The position numbers and the translations under genes were made by a program. Shown piece by piece: positions 1 through 10,184 of a stretch of DNA of 49,023 nucleotides. The notes under the pieces were generated by a model that saw only the letters and a program-made list of their open reading frames with translations, did no database searches and was not told where the DNA came from. Source of the stretch: Rozella allomycis CSF55. Taxonomy: Eukaryota > Rozellomycota. Location: assembly GCA_000442015.1 (NCBI GenBank), contig KE561207.1, forward strand, positions 1 to 49,023, written 5' to 3'. Each line of letters begins with the position of its first letter. Position 1 is the stretch's first letter.

Positions 1-155
1 CTTCTCGGACGCAGTTCAGGATAGCTAATTTGGTTTCTGGTGGTACTCTGTAGCCTCAATTTTGATTTCCCACTCCGTCTGGACTTGGCCACACTCCGGG
101 GACAGTCGATATAGGCTTTCTGTTCAAAGTCAAGCATATTGAATGCCCCTGAAGC

Positions 156-545
156 ATGACGAGTATATTGGGCCTTGGTAATCCGAAATTTCCTAGTTTG
201 CTTATGACGTCGATGAAAGGCTCTTTCTCCTTCAAAAACGACATGCTGCGCGAAACTCGCCTGGGGACAAACCTTCTTCTTCGCATCGAAAGAGCTGGAT
301 TCGCGATCGCCAAAGTTTACGTTGTCAATGATGGACGTGCTGTTGTGCCCATTCCACAAGGCCTCAGCATTCACGACGACACGAATAACGCTCCCGTGGC
401 CGCACTGAACGTGAACGAGTTTGTTTTGGCCTGGACTGATGCTTACACCATTACGTACAACAACCAAAAAGTGCTTTCGGTCAACAATCAACGTCAGTGG
501 TATGTGCATGGTCCGTCTGATCGTGAAATCGATACACTGGATTAA
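156..545 (+). CDS. Unrecognised protein, possibly a 3' exon
   Basis: The open frame of about 129 codons begins at ATG 156 and ends with TAA at 543. An in-frame TGA lies just upstream of this ATG, so it is either the true start or the frame enters through an upstream exon I could not define. The protein has no motif that I recognise, no signal peptide and no membrane segment. The codons are rich in G and C in the third position compared with the AT-rich genes that follow. The reverse-strand open frame over 56-313 looks like a shadow. The reality of the gene is moderately likely; the function is unknown. Confidence 0.4.
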   Translation: MTSILGLGNPKFPSLLMTSMKGSFSFKNDMLRETRLGTNLLLRIERAGFAIAKVYVVNDGRAVVPIPQGLSIHDDTNNAPVAALNVNEFVLAWTDAYTITYNNQKVLSVNNQRQWYVHGPSDREIDTLD

Positions 546-1445
546 TAAACCTGATCTCTGCTGGGTGCTTTAAGGCTCAAGAGTGTTTTTGTCGAAAGTG
601 AATGTTCATCTTCGTTTATCTGCATATGGAAAAAGGCCAATGCGTTCTATTTCACAACATAAGAGTATTACATGGCAGATTATCTTTCAATACTATAACT
701 GGAGAAAGGCATTTCAAAGGAGGCTATTTAGACTGGGATGACTTCCAAAGTGCATATCGTGCTTCTTTTTTCAAATAAAAATGGTTTGCTAAGATATTCA
801 TTCTTAAATAATTGGTTTGATGACTGAGCAATTACCACTTCAAAAATCTCCATCAGGCATCAAACTATCAAAGTGTGGCCAATTCATCCAAAGGGAGCGT
901 TATAATAAATTAGTCGTTGGGCGATATTTTTCCTTTTTTATGTTAAACCCACATAATAAATACATGTTCCCAGCACCGCAATATTCCAAATTAACGCAGA
1001 CATTTCCACTCTCACTCAAATTCTTCCGCCAGGCATCTGCTCACACCAGTGACACCACCTGACCCTGACGGGTTGCGCAGTTTTGCCCGCATCCACAAAA
1101 ATCTCTCTTACGGTTTCGCCAAAGTATCCTCCCTACATGTAACGTAGATATAGACTGTAGAGAAAGGGTGTATCTCAACGTAGGATATTGCGCACAAATA
1201 CCTCACGGTCATGAATTTTCGCTATTGAACACGCTGAAGTCAGAAGTTCTGAGTGAGGTATCGGCGCGCAACCTTTCTTTGTTGGCCAGCAGACTCCTTC
1301 AATTCATCGACATAGCAAGAATGGGCGGAAATACAGAGGTCAAGAAGCCTGTGGATTAAACTTTTAAGCCTGAAATTCATCAATATATTGATACATTGGC
1401 TTTTTCACACGATTTGTATCCTTGAGTTATCATAATGGTTCTCAA
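546..1445. other. Stretch without a confident gene
   Basis: I see no recognisable gene here. Open frames at 817-1062 and 1168-1359 exist on the plus strand, but both begin at non-ATG codons and resemble no family I know. The second could be a 5' exon of the LisH gene that follows, but no clean splice connection was found. Base composition around 1030-1330 is visibly richer in G and C than most intergenic DNA in the window. Confidence 0.4.
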
Positions 1446-2210
1446 ATGAACCAAAATATTGTAGTGTCCTTGATTCACGACTATCTAACAACCATAAAAT
1501 ATAACCAAACCTTATCAGTGTTGGCGTCAGAACATTCGATAAAGATAAGACCTCCAAATAAGTCTGGTTCTGCATCCTTTCTACGTGGGTTGGGATTAGT
1601 CGAGATTTTAAACGAATACATTGAGCTAAAAGAACAGGGTATTCATATTTCATGAGTATATTTAGAACGTCTCAAAATTCAATTTAAATCAGATTTCAAT
1701 AATCAAAAAGTCAGAGGGTTTCTTGATGAAATTTATTCGTCTTTAAGAAAGTTGGATGATTCTCTTTCTGAAAAAGAAAACAAATGCATTGATCAAAAAC
1801 TTGCCAAAAAGCAAAAAATAGATCAATGCAGAACTCGAAGGTTATCACATGGAGCAAACGATAAATGTCGTAGGCCAGAGAAAGAACTTGAAAGTGTATA
1901 AATTTATAAATATTTATGATTACAGATATTTGATATGCTAATCAAGAATGAAAATTCAAATATACCTGAAAGAATAGCTGAGAACATTAACCTGTCGCTG
2001 GCCAAATCGAGAAGTACTGACCTGGACGAATTAATGGCCAACGTCGGAATGGATAATTTAATTGACGAGCTAATAGCGCCAACATCATCTGGCGGTAATA
2101 TAATTAGATAAAATGAGATAGATATTTTTGATACTAATAAAACTTCTAATGCGTTTTCTACAGAGGATGATGTAAATTCATTTTTGGATCATCTTGTATA
2201 CGAAGATTAA
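1446..2210 (+). CDS. LisH-domain protein, FOP/FOR20-like N-terminus
   Basis: Four exons joined by introns of 27, 30 and 27 nt (GT-AG) give a continuous frame ending at TAA 2208. The N-terminal 40 residues read as a LisH dimerisation motif: a helix with IHDYL, then KYNQTLSVLASE, the pattern found in the centrosomal/basal-body proteins FOP, FOR20 and OFD1. A charged helical middle follows, and the C-terminus is acidic (ends DHLVYED). If the FOR20-like reading is right, the protein would act at centrioles or basal bodies, which fits a zoosporic organism. That is inference from one short domain. An upstream exon is possible, because the frame is open 5' of the chosen ATG. Confidence 0.6.
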
Positions 2211-2229
2211 TATTTTATTCACAATAAAA

Positions 2230-2571
2230 TTATATTAAACTATATGCTTTGAAGTCTTTAATAGTTTCTTCTTCATCAGCTTGAGTTTGCATAAAGTACA
2301 TGTCCAAAAATCCTTCAAATGTTAAGTGGCCCTTGGTATCTAATTCAAAATTTTCAAAAACTTCTTTGGTTGAATCTTCAATATCTTTATCCTAATTTTG
2401 TAAATTATATTAACTTACTACGACATCTTTTTGGTTCGTAACTCTCATAAATTCTTTGAATTCGTTGAAATTTAATGACCCATCTTTGTCCACATCAAAC
2501 TTATTAAATATCTCTTGAAATTTGACGATTACATCCTGTGTAAACTCGCCATCCTTGTCAAAAAACTCCAT
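2230..2571 (-). CDS. Small EF-hand calcium-binding protein
   Basis: Two exons separated by a 27-nt GT-AG intron (within 2399-2427) encode about 104 residues. One canonical EF-hand loop is clear: DVDKDGSLNFNEF has acidic or oxygen residues at positions 1, 3, 5 and 7, Gly at 6 and Glu at 12. A second, degenerate loop (ELDTKGHLTFEGF) follows. The first residues (FFDKDGEFTQ) could be a truncated third loop. No targeting signal is visible. The protein is probably a calmodulin-like sensor of unknown partner. The neighbour at 2687 is transcribed in the same direction. Confidence 0.7.
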
Positions 2572-2686
2572 GTGGCTTATGCCGGACGTTTGGTTTTTTT
2601 GTTTTCAAAAGGATCATTCTGAGTTTTAACAAACAATTTTGAATTTAATTAGTAAAAGTAAATAGTTTTGTAACTTGTCTAAAAAA

Positions 2687-3787
2687 TCAAGGATCTGCTA
2701 ATTTATTGATAAATAACTTTTCATTTCTTTGTCGATTTTCTATTTTGTTTATATCAGATGCATGCAGTGCATTGATCAAATAACTATTTAATGTTCTACT
2801 CCTTTCCGTCAAATCATTTTGCATATTATAATAATCAGATGATTTTTGAACTTTTTGTTTAAAGAGTTCAAACTTTTTCTTTAATCTTTCATTGTCTACT
2901 TGGGCAGTATATAATTTCTTCGCCATACTAGAAACGACACTCTTGTATTGCGTAATTTCTTTTTGAACTGAATTCTGGTAAGTCTCTTTTTCCTTCTTCA
3001 TATTTTCTAAGGTGCTTTTAAGCGCGTGGTTTTCTTCTATTTTTCGAATTGCGTGTTGCACAACCTTTAACACTCCATCTTCGCCAATTTCTTCGAGGCA
3101 TATTTTCTCTTTAATGATTTCTTGTTTTCTTGATACACTTAGAATAATGTCATTATTTCTTTACTGTGTCACGTTATTTATGTTGTATAGGTGTCTACTA
3201 ATCAGCTTCGAAATATTTACAGAGTGGGGCCTTTTAACACCCCTTTCTTCATTAAGCTTCATTTCATCTTTATCTTTAAATCACCAGGTATTACTTTTTC
3301 CTTTCAAAATTGATGGATTCTGTTCACTTAACGTGGTCTTGAGAAGATAATTGATTTTACTTTTCAATTCAAGAATAATGCCATCCTTTTCTTTATTTAG
3401 GTTTTCTAAATCTTTAATTTTGGCTATTAACAAATAATGGTCATCAGCAATATTGGATTCGACTTCACCTACATGTACTTCTCTTGCAATATCTGGACCA
3501 AGGACATCAGACCCTTTTGTAATATTTTCGATCTTTTGATTTTCTAAATTTCCACTTGTTGTCGATTCTAATTCGTGATCGCTCGCCTTGTCAACCTTCA
3601 TAAAGGGTATTGAATCATTGAATGAGGATACCCCGTCTTTTTCTAACTCTAAGTCTGATAAGCTTTTAATAGAAGATGATCTTCTTTGCTCCATGTGTTG
3701 CGACAGCGGAAAATTGAGGACAAAAATAGACATGAAACCATATTTATTGAAAGTTAGAAATTTACATTCTGCCCCATGGATGCTCAT
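2687..3787 (-). CDS. Coiled-coil protein, unknown function
   Basis: Three exons are joined by introns of about 21 nt (near 3270-3290) and 27 nt (near 3135-3165). The N-terminal part is low-complexity and Ser-rich (MEQRRSSS follows an ATG at about 3694). From there on the protein is predicted coiled coil with heptad-like Leu/Ile spacing, for example DHYLLIAKIKDLENLNKE and the C-terminal ELFKQKVQKSSDYY region. The longest frame starts at ATG 3787 and overlaps the last 26 bp of the uL30m gene on the same strand. The internal ATG near 3694 is a plausible alternative start that removes the overlap. No family was recognised; a golgin- or centrosome-like scaffold is possible but unsupported. Confidence 0.6.
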
Positions 3788-4123
3788 ATTTTCCTAGCAT
3801 TTGCATTCCCGTGGGAAATTTTGGTGGCGGGGAAGGTAGCTCATCGATTAAACTTATTCTGACCAAGTTTCGGAGAGCAGTCAAATGACCTACAACATGT
3901 TCATTGACCGGAAAATAATATTGAACGCCCCTGTGTGTCAAATGTAACGCTTCTGCATTGCCTCTTATTCTAGGGTGAAGTTGTTTGGGGCTATTAATCA
4001 ACTCAACTTGAAAAAACTTTTTTGTTGCCTCTTGTTAAATAAAGAACCATTTACTTTAGGAGATATGTAATGATGTTTTTTTTCAAGTGCTTTAATTAAA
4101 GGAGAACCTAGTTTGGCATACAT
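3762..4123 (-). CDS. Mitochondrial large-subunit ribosomal protein uL30m
   Basis: Two exons are joined by a 26-nt GT-AG intron around 4033-4060. The second exon holds the ribosomal L30 fold signature: FFQVELINSPKQLHPRIRGN, then ALHLTHRG, VNEHVVGHLTALRNLVRI. This is the order of the uL30 beta-alpha-beta core. A C-terminal extension of about 35 residues ending KYEHPWGRM is typical of the mitochondrial form (yeast MRPL33, human MRPL30). The N-terminus chosen (MYAKLGSPLIKAL) is basic and short; the frame is open further upstream, so a longer presequence is possible. The protein would bind 23S-like rRNA in the mitochondrial ribosome. Confidence 0.8.
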
Positions 4124-4175
4124 GCTTGATTTTGAAATTTTGGAAATATCAATTTTGAATAATGATTGTAATGGT

Positions 4176-4562
4176 TTAGTCTTGTAATCCCGTGTTCAAT
4201 TTCCAGTGGATGTGTTTTATACAGCTTAATTTCTTGGAAATTTTGTATGTGATTTTGACGAATGGATTCCCTTTAATAATCAACTTCGGTTGATATGCTA
4301 AAAAATGATCCACATTTGAAGCGGATAGTGTACTTATAAAAAGTATAATAGTGCTACTATAGAATACGATAAATTACACATGTTTACATTTGATGAAAAA
4401 AGAAATAGGCATCTTAATTCTTATTATGACAAAAGAAGGATATAATATACCTACAGCTACAATCTTCGATATTGTTGTTGTTTGTGAAGCATTAGCTAGT
4501 AGCAAATATAAAGAATCAAAAATTTATTTTACTATTATACAATGCAGGTTTACTACACTCAT
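4176..4562. other. Ambiguous coding region, both strands open
   Basis: Both strands can be read as protein over this block. On the minus strand, exons at about 4533-4562, 4378-4502 and 4176-4356 join to a roughly 110-residue protein with a signal-like start (MSVVNLHCIILLLANAS). That model needs a 30-nt intron at 4503-4532 ending in TG and a 21-nt GT-AG intron at 4357-4377. On the plus strand, 4393-4575 reads as a charged peptide (EGYNIPTATIFDIVVVCEAL) and 4355-4440 as another in a shifted frame, with no intron linking them, which suggests a decayed gene. The rest of 4124-4754 shows no other gene. I cannot decide between the two strands. Confidence 0.3.
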
Positions 4563-4754
4563 CTTTTTTACTTGATTGCGATTTTTAGCACCACATTTTC
4601 ACAGGCAGCGTATTAAGTATAGTTAAACATTTGCAAATAAAGGTTAGCAAATAGCAACTTTATAATATGGAGTATGGATATAGTTTTGTGTATAATATAC
4701 ATACTCTAAAAATTGAAAATCATTTATTTACATAATTTCTTTATCAGACATAAA

Positions 4755-6986
4755 TTACTCCTGAAGAATCCATTCAGGAGATGCATCAAAAATAATTTGG
4801 CATATTTCTCTGAAAGTGTTTATCGGACCGGATATATGAGTAATATTAACTTGGACTCTTTTTGATTCTTCGATCTCTATTTTAAATTTCACGATTTTTT
4901 CTTCATTAGCTTCTCTTGTACATCTATATTCATCAGGTTTTCTATTATGAAAATCGATTTTGTATGTAGTTAAAATGTTCCTTAATTGATCATCGGCACC
5001 GCTTTTAGTCACACATTGATTCACTAAAAATGTGAACGATTCTGGCTTGAATGAAAAGAGATTTGAGAACCATGATTTCTTCGGAGTATGAGTTAATATT
5101 GGTGACGGTAAAGCTCCCTCACCCATACCTCTCCTATGGAATCTCGGTGTTCCCATAGAACTAGAACCTAAAGATAAGTTAGAAACGTCAGGTATAGATA
5201 TCTTTAACTTTTCATTAAACTTCCTTTCGCTTCTTGTGCTTTCTTTGGGGATGGAGTCATCATATACACTTAATCTAAAGGTAAATAAATACATACATTG
5301 TTTCATCACTCTTTGAAAGTGGAGAAGATCCGCTACCTATACCAGTTGGCGGTTTACAGAATGCCCTTTTATGAAATACCCTAGACAATCTTACTTCTTT
5401 GAATTCTCTAAGTTCGTACGCAATACTTGATTTATTTGAGTTATTTGTCTCGTCCCAATCGCTACAAATTCACGATTATTATCATTTTTTCCCGATGAAA
5501 AAATAGGCTGCGAAATTTCGTTCAAACTTCCAACAGAATCTGAATTTACTGAATCACTCTGAAGGCTATTATAGCTTTCTGTCCTCCTTTTTGCTTCAGA
5601 TGTAAAATCCCAAGATGAGGATTTCCCCTCTTGATTTTCCAAGTAGTCAAGCTTCCGTTGAAGGAGAAGGTAATAGCAAACTTTTTCCGGATTTTCTCTT
5701 CAAATACACAATTATTTTATAGTTTACGTCAGTGAAGATAGTTCCCTCTTTAATGTTTCTAGATCTCCCCAGCCTAGCAAGGCTAGTGATTTTAAAATTT
5801 CAGGATCGAAGTATCCATTTTGTGCATTTCCAACGCTTAAAATTTTATCTTTTAGTCTCCTATGAGCTGGGATAGCAGGGCACAGTTTAATTTCATGTTT
5901 GGTGAACCACGGGTGCTTCATGGCTTCATGAAGCTAATAAATTCAATTTGACAATTCTTACACTTATTCTTTTGTTTACATCTACTTCTATCATTTTATT
6001 TATCAAGTCGGCTGCATCAACACTGATGAAAGGTGGCATTTCAAATTTTCCTGCCTTGACCTTGATTCTAATTTACTACTCGATATTTACTTTGTTCAAG
6101 AGTCTTCGAATGTTTTCATCATCGAAAGGCAACCTTCCCGCTAAAAGCGCGTATAAAATGACTAATTTATTGAGTTATATTTGAGTACCTCCGCAACTCC
6201 AAGTGTCTGCTGGTCCTCCATCATATTTTTCGCCTCGAATTATTTCTGGACAGGCATAATGTGGAGATCTATAGTCACACGCAACGTTAAAAAATACCCG
6301 CAACTAGTCTCTAACAATTTACCAGTTTGTTGGATTGAAGCCATACCAAAATCTGCCACTTTAATATCCATTTTGAAGTCTAACAACAAATTTTCCGGTT
6401 TAAGATCACGATGACTTAAATAAAAGTAAAATATACTACTTACTATATAAAATGTTGATGACAAAAGTCAACCGCGGAAATAATTTGAGCAAAATATTTT
6501 CTTGCCTCGTCCTCATTCAGTCTTCCTTTCTTAACTAGGTAATCAAAAAGCTCGCCTCCCTCTAAATGATCCAAGATTAAAAAACTATTTTAATTCATGT
6601 CATGGATTTACAGCTCATCTTTAGTCTCGTAGACATCATGCAAGGACATCACATTCGGGTGTTGTATTAACTTCATTATTGTGATTTCTCTCTCCAGCTT
6701 TCTAGATTGCTCTTCATTTGCGGCAAAAAGTGCTTTGTTTAAAATCTTTATGGCGACTTTCTTCCCATTATCCATGTGGGTCCCAAGCTTAACTCTACCT
6801 AATTGACATGGGAGATATAAAAATACCAGTAGATCCTGTTCCTAGAGTCTTTCCAAGGAAGTAAGGACCCACTCGAAACGTCTTTGTCGTTGGAGGACCT
6901 TTCTTCCTAGACATAGATGGTTCATTCTTAGTAGATTTTTGAGCGGAATTGGGTCTTTCTATTGTATTCTCTAATGTGGCATTCAT
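4755..6986 (-). CDS. BRSK/SAD-like serine/threonine protein kinase
   Basis: A multi-exon kinase gene with introns of 22-30 nt. The reading order is Gly-rich loop GTGSTG, VAIKIL with the catalytic Lys, [14 protein letters not shown] (VADFGMAS), activation loop [14 protein letters not shown] with the LKB1-type Thr, and [19 protein letters not shown]. Next come a UBA-like region ([15 protein letters not shown]) and a long Ser-rich linker. The C-terminus matches the BRSK KA1-type domain: [20 protein letters not shown] and a final [21 protein letters not shown] kinases are LKB1-activated AMPK relatives that control polarity and cell-cycle entry; the fungal relatives are the Nim1/Cdr2/Hsl1 group. 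All catalytic residues are present, so the enzyme should be active. The start at ATG 6986 follows an AT-rich spacer. Confidence 0.9.
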
Positions 6987-7125
6987 TTTCTATGATTGAT
7001 CGTTCAAAGCTCTGTATTTCCTATTTGTCGTTGTAGTTTACAACGGTTATGTAAACAAACAGAACATTGGTTATTTGGGGAAAATACAGGCAGGTATTAT
7101 TTATAATTAAAAAACAAAATTTTAT

Positions 7126-7836
7126 TCAAACAACATTTGTGAAGGTTTGAAGCGCTTCGTAATAGGGATTGTTTGACGCATCAAAATTTGGCACACATTG
7201 ATTAAGAGAATAAAAATCCATGCAGAAATCATTTCGGGTATATGTCGAGAAGTATTCTTTGTTCTTTTTGATGGGCAATTGAATGCCAGAAATCGAGATT
7301 TCACAGTATTTGGCTAAGGAACATGACAATCCGTAGAAGCATTCTTTAGATATGTACAAGTCATAATCAAGAAAATCCAAAAGCATTTTTTCGTAGTCAT
7401 TAATCTCCTGTATGTCGATACCACTAAATTTTGCCCAAGCGAAATTGGAAGGATGGACATCATCTAGAAACTTTGAAGATAAAATAACCGCCATTAAGAA
7501 ACATTTTCTACATGCTACTGCAGAATTCAGGTGAATAAGCCTTCCGGATGAAGTACAATACGAAAAGGGGGTATTTTTAGATATTATATGCTTTGGCGTC
7601 TGAATTGTGCACCTAGACAGCTTTTTCCGAAATCGCATTAAATAAAATATAGACACAATAAGGACCGAATATGAAGTCTTCGCTTTTTTCAAAAACTCCT
7701 TGACGAATTTGTTTAATGGCAGCGAGTCGTTTGTATCTGAACTCCAAACAGAACCCAATAGATTGGTTATGACGTCTACTAAATATTCAGCTAAGTATTC
7801 AGATAACATGTTAGTAGAATTCATGCAAGTTTTCAT
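7126..7836 (-). CDS. Cyclin of the Pho80/Pcl type
   Basis: A single exon of 236 codons. The cyclin box is recognisable: LPLNKFVKEFLKKAKTSYSV, a helix around SIFYLMRF, then the family hallmark NSAVACRKCFLMAVILSSKF followed by LDD, NFAWAKFSGI and EINDYEKMLLDFLDYDLYIS. This order (small residue-rich helix 3, then N...W, then EINxxExxLLxxLDxxL) is typical of Pho85-binding cyclins (Pho80, Pcl family). Such cyclins direct a CDK5/Pho85-type kinase to targets in nutrient sensing, polarity and the cell cycle. The C-terminus after the box is about 65 residues without known motif. Neighbouring genes on both sides are also on the minus strand but clearly separate. Confidence 0.8.
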   Translation of the reverse strand: MKTCMNSTNMLSEYLAEYLVDVITNLLGSVWSSDTNDSLPLNKFVKEFLKKAKTSYSVLIVSIFYLMRFRKKLSRCTIQTPKHIISKNTPFSYCTSSGRLIHLNSAVACRKCFLMAVILSSKFLDDVHPSNFAWAKFSGIDIQEINDYEKMLLDFLDYDLYISKECFYGLSCSLAKYCEISISGIQLPIKKNKEYFSTYTRNDFCMDFYSLNQCVPNFDASNNPYYEALQTFTNVV

Positions 7837-8005
7837 CTCTAATTGTTTTGATTATCCAAAGGCTTTAAAGATTATCATTAAACATCAACAAAGCTTAATT
7901 TTTCTAAAAAAGAACATAAACACAAACAAACATTCCTATTAAAGAAAGATTATTTCAAAATATTAAATATGATTATAAACGCAATAAAACGCAATAAAAC
8001 TTTAT

Positions 8006-9314
8006 TTACTCATTTGCCTTTTCAACTTGAGTGTTTTGTTCTCTTGGACGCCTGTAATCTCTACGATATTCTCTTCTTTCACCGTGATATTCTCTTCTTT
8101 CTCCATGATACTCTCTTCTTTCACCGTGATATTCTTTTCTTTCACCGTGATATTCTCTTCTTCTGTCACTGTTGAATTCTTTATTGTCATTGTTGTAATT
8201 TCTCTTTTCACTTCTTTCAACGTTGTATTCTCTTCTTTGACCATGATAATCTTTTCTGCCATCATTGTTATACTCTCTCTTGTATCTTCTTTCGCCGTCC
8301 CTATGATAATTCCCTCTTCCACGATTGTTGCGATTGTAAAATCGTTTTGAGCGTTGAAATCCATCATCTTCAGCCTTCTCATCAGTTTTAACCGCTTCAG
8401 CTTCTTCAACTTTAGTTTCTCCTACTTCTTCTTTGGATATCTCTACATTTTCTTCTTTGTTTTCATTAATTGATAATTTTTCAATTTCTTCAACAGGAAC
8501 ATTAACTGATTCTTCGATAATTTCATTTTCCTTTGCATCTTCGGGATTCTCTTCATCTGAGTGGACATTTTCTTTAACAATTGGATTAAGTCTAGTGCTT
8601 TCAATACGAAATGCATAATCCAATAATGATTGATAGGTGAAATTTCCGAAAGTGTCTTCAGAAGCTCCAATAAACTTGAGAAGCGTTTCGACACCTTGTT
8701 CGATGGCGTTTTCATAACTTTTACTTTCAAAATAAAAAGATTACCTGATTTCTCCTTTTAAAATAGAAGGAAGTGGAACGATATTTTGAAATAAATGCAA
8801 CAGAGCAATGTCCTCGTTGGAAAGCATGAGGGCCATAGAAGGCATTTGGATGCTCGTAAAAACATTTAAAGATCTCACAATATCACGAATAGCTTTAGCT
8901 TGCGATTGCTATTTTATATGACTAAAGAAATTTACCTCCATTTGAAGGGTGACTTCTTGTGCCAATTGTTTTTCCAATAAAACTTGTTGCCTCTTATTTT
9001 TCTTTGCTTGCCTTTGTTCCTCCATTTCAATGGCATTAAAATTCTTAATCAAATCTTCTAACTCTTTGATCAATGTTTCAACTTCGCTCTTCTTTTCGAT
9101 AGCCTTTATTTGATCCTCATTTAAACTTCCGCTCTCTTTTCCTTGACTTTGTTGTTCATATTTTTGGATTTTGACCTGTTTTGAAATAGAAGCACTTTTT
9201 TACCAAACGTTTACGAAGAGTTCTCAATCTTTTATTCACGACATCGATATAGTTATTTCCAGATGATTTTTCTTCAGTAGTTACAGCTACACTTTCTTGA
9301 ACGTCTTTGACCAT
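8006..9314 (-). CDS. Caprin-like RNA-binding protein with R/G/Y-rich tail
   Basis: Four exons are joined by introns of about 28, 27 and 21 nt. The N-terminal half is helical and matches the order of the caprin HR1 region: NYIDVVNKRLRTLRKRL, SGSLNEDQIKAIEKKSEVE, a coiled coil KKNKRQQVLLEKQLAQEV, then MLSNEDIALLHLFQNIVPLP. An acidic linker follows. The C-terminus is a basic tail with RGRGNY and at least four tandem heptads REYHGER, resembling the RGG tails of caprins. Caprins bind mRNA and partner G3BP in translational control and stress granules. The chosen ATG (9314) gives MVKDVQESVA; the frame is open for a few codons upstream. No typical G3BP-binding motif was confirmed. The family call rests on pattern order, not a search. 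Confidence 0.65.
8050..8170 (-). repeat. Tandem 21-bp coding repeat (REYHGER heptads)
   Basis: Successive copies of a roughly 21-bp unit encode the heptad REYHGER or KEYHGER in the caprin-like tail. On the plus strand the unit reads as TCTTTCACCGTGATATTC with few changes. The array is expected to vary in copy number between alleles, and it creates open frames on the opposite strand that are shadows. Confidence 0.8.
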
Positions 9315-9520
9315 GTCTCTCAATAAATGAACAGGGGTCTTGACAATGATTTTTCTAGAAACTCAACATTTCACGTTCACATCTAACTTTTCTATTTATA
9401 ATTAAAAGCCTAAAAATAAAACATTGCTTTAGTTAAGACCAAATTAACGTCTCAAAATTTACCATTACCAGACCTGTAAATTTCGAGAACTGAGAAAAAA
9501 CTTACCCTGGTTTTAAGAGT
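9315..9520. promoter_or_regulatory. Divergent intergenic region between caprin-like and eL24 genes
   Basis: About 200 bp separate the two start codons of genes transcribed away from each other, so both core promoters should lie here. The sequence is AT-rich. I could not pick a specific element with confidence. Confidence 0.35.
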
Positions 9521-10096
9521 ATGAAGTAAGTATCCTGCAGGTGCATATCTTTGTTTTTTACGTTGTATAAATTCTTAGATGAATAGTAACTAATATATAG
9601 ATTAGAAATTTGTAACTTTTCCGGATATAAAATCTATCCAGGTCGTGGAAGAACTTTTGTCCGCGGTGACAGCAAAGTACGGCTTTTAAAAATTTTCGAT
9701 TAGACCTTTAAACTATTAAATGGAAAATGTGAAGCCCATTTCTTGGCTAAGAAAAATCCTCGTAAATTCCTCTGGACTCAAGTTTATCGCCGCTTGAACA
9801 AGAAAGGAATCAATGCTGACGAAGTTGCAAAGAAAAAGACCCGCAAAAACGTCAAATTTCAACGTGCTATCGCCGGTGTTTCTGTTGAACAACTTAAGGC
9901 CAAGAGAACACAACCTCCAGAAGTCCGTGCTGCCGCTCGCGCTGAAGCTATCAAAAAGGCCAAGGCAAAGAAGGCTGAATCTGAAGCAAAGAAGAAAGAA
10001 GAAAAGGCCAAGCAAACTGCTAACCGTGCTCAAGCTAAACAGACCAAGGCAAGCAAACCTGCTAAAGCTTCTAAGGCTCAAATGAAGCGTTATTAA
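9521..10096 (+). CDS. RPL24: Cytosolic large-subunit ribosomal protein eL24
   Basis: Three exons. Exon 1 is only ATGAA (9521-9525). A 75-nt intron (9526-9600) follows, then exon 2 (9601-9676), a 27-nt intron (9677-9703) and exon 3 to TAA at 10096. The protein starts [20 protein letters not shown], the signature of eL24, followed by [17 protein letters not shown] and [12 protein letters not shown]. The C-terminus is the usual long Lys/Ala-rich tail. The long first intron immediately after the start codon is common in fungal ribosomal protein genes and is exceptional here, where introns are normally about 27 nt. eL24 sits at the subunit interface of the 60S particle. Confidence 0.95.
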
Positions 10097-10184
10097 ATAA
10101 ATTTCATAGCAAATACATTAATATTTTATTTTGTTAATCTGATATTCAGTGTGAGCTCACTTAGAACGCAGCCACTTTTCTATA

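Noticed and set aside
817-1062. Open frame of 81 codons
   Set aside because: It begins with a non-ATG codon, has no recognisable pattern and no splice partner.
1168-1359. Open frame of 63 codons upstream of the LisH gene
   Set aside because: It starts at GTG and could not be joined to the next exon by any clean GT-AG intron; kept only as a remark.
8050-8170. Short regular repeat resembling a CRISPR-like array
   Set aside because: The units are contiguous coding heptads without unique spacers, in a eukaryotic gene.
7969-8350. Plus-strand open frames over the caprin-like tail
   Set aside because: They arise from the 21-bp coding repeat read on the wrong strand and have a repetitive Phe/Ser composition.
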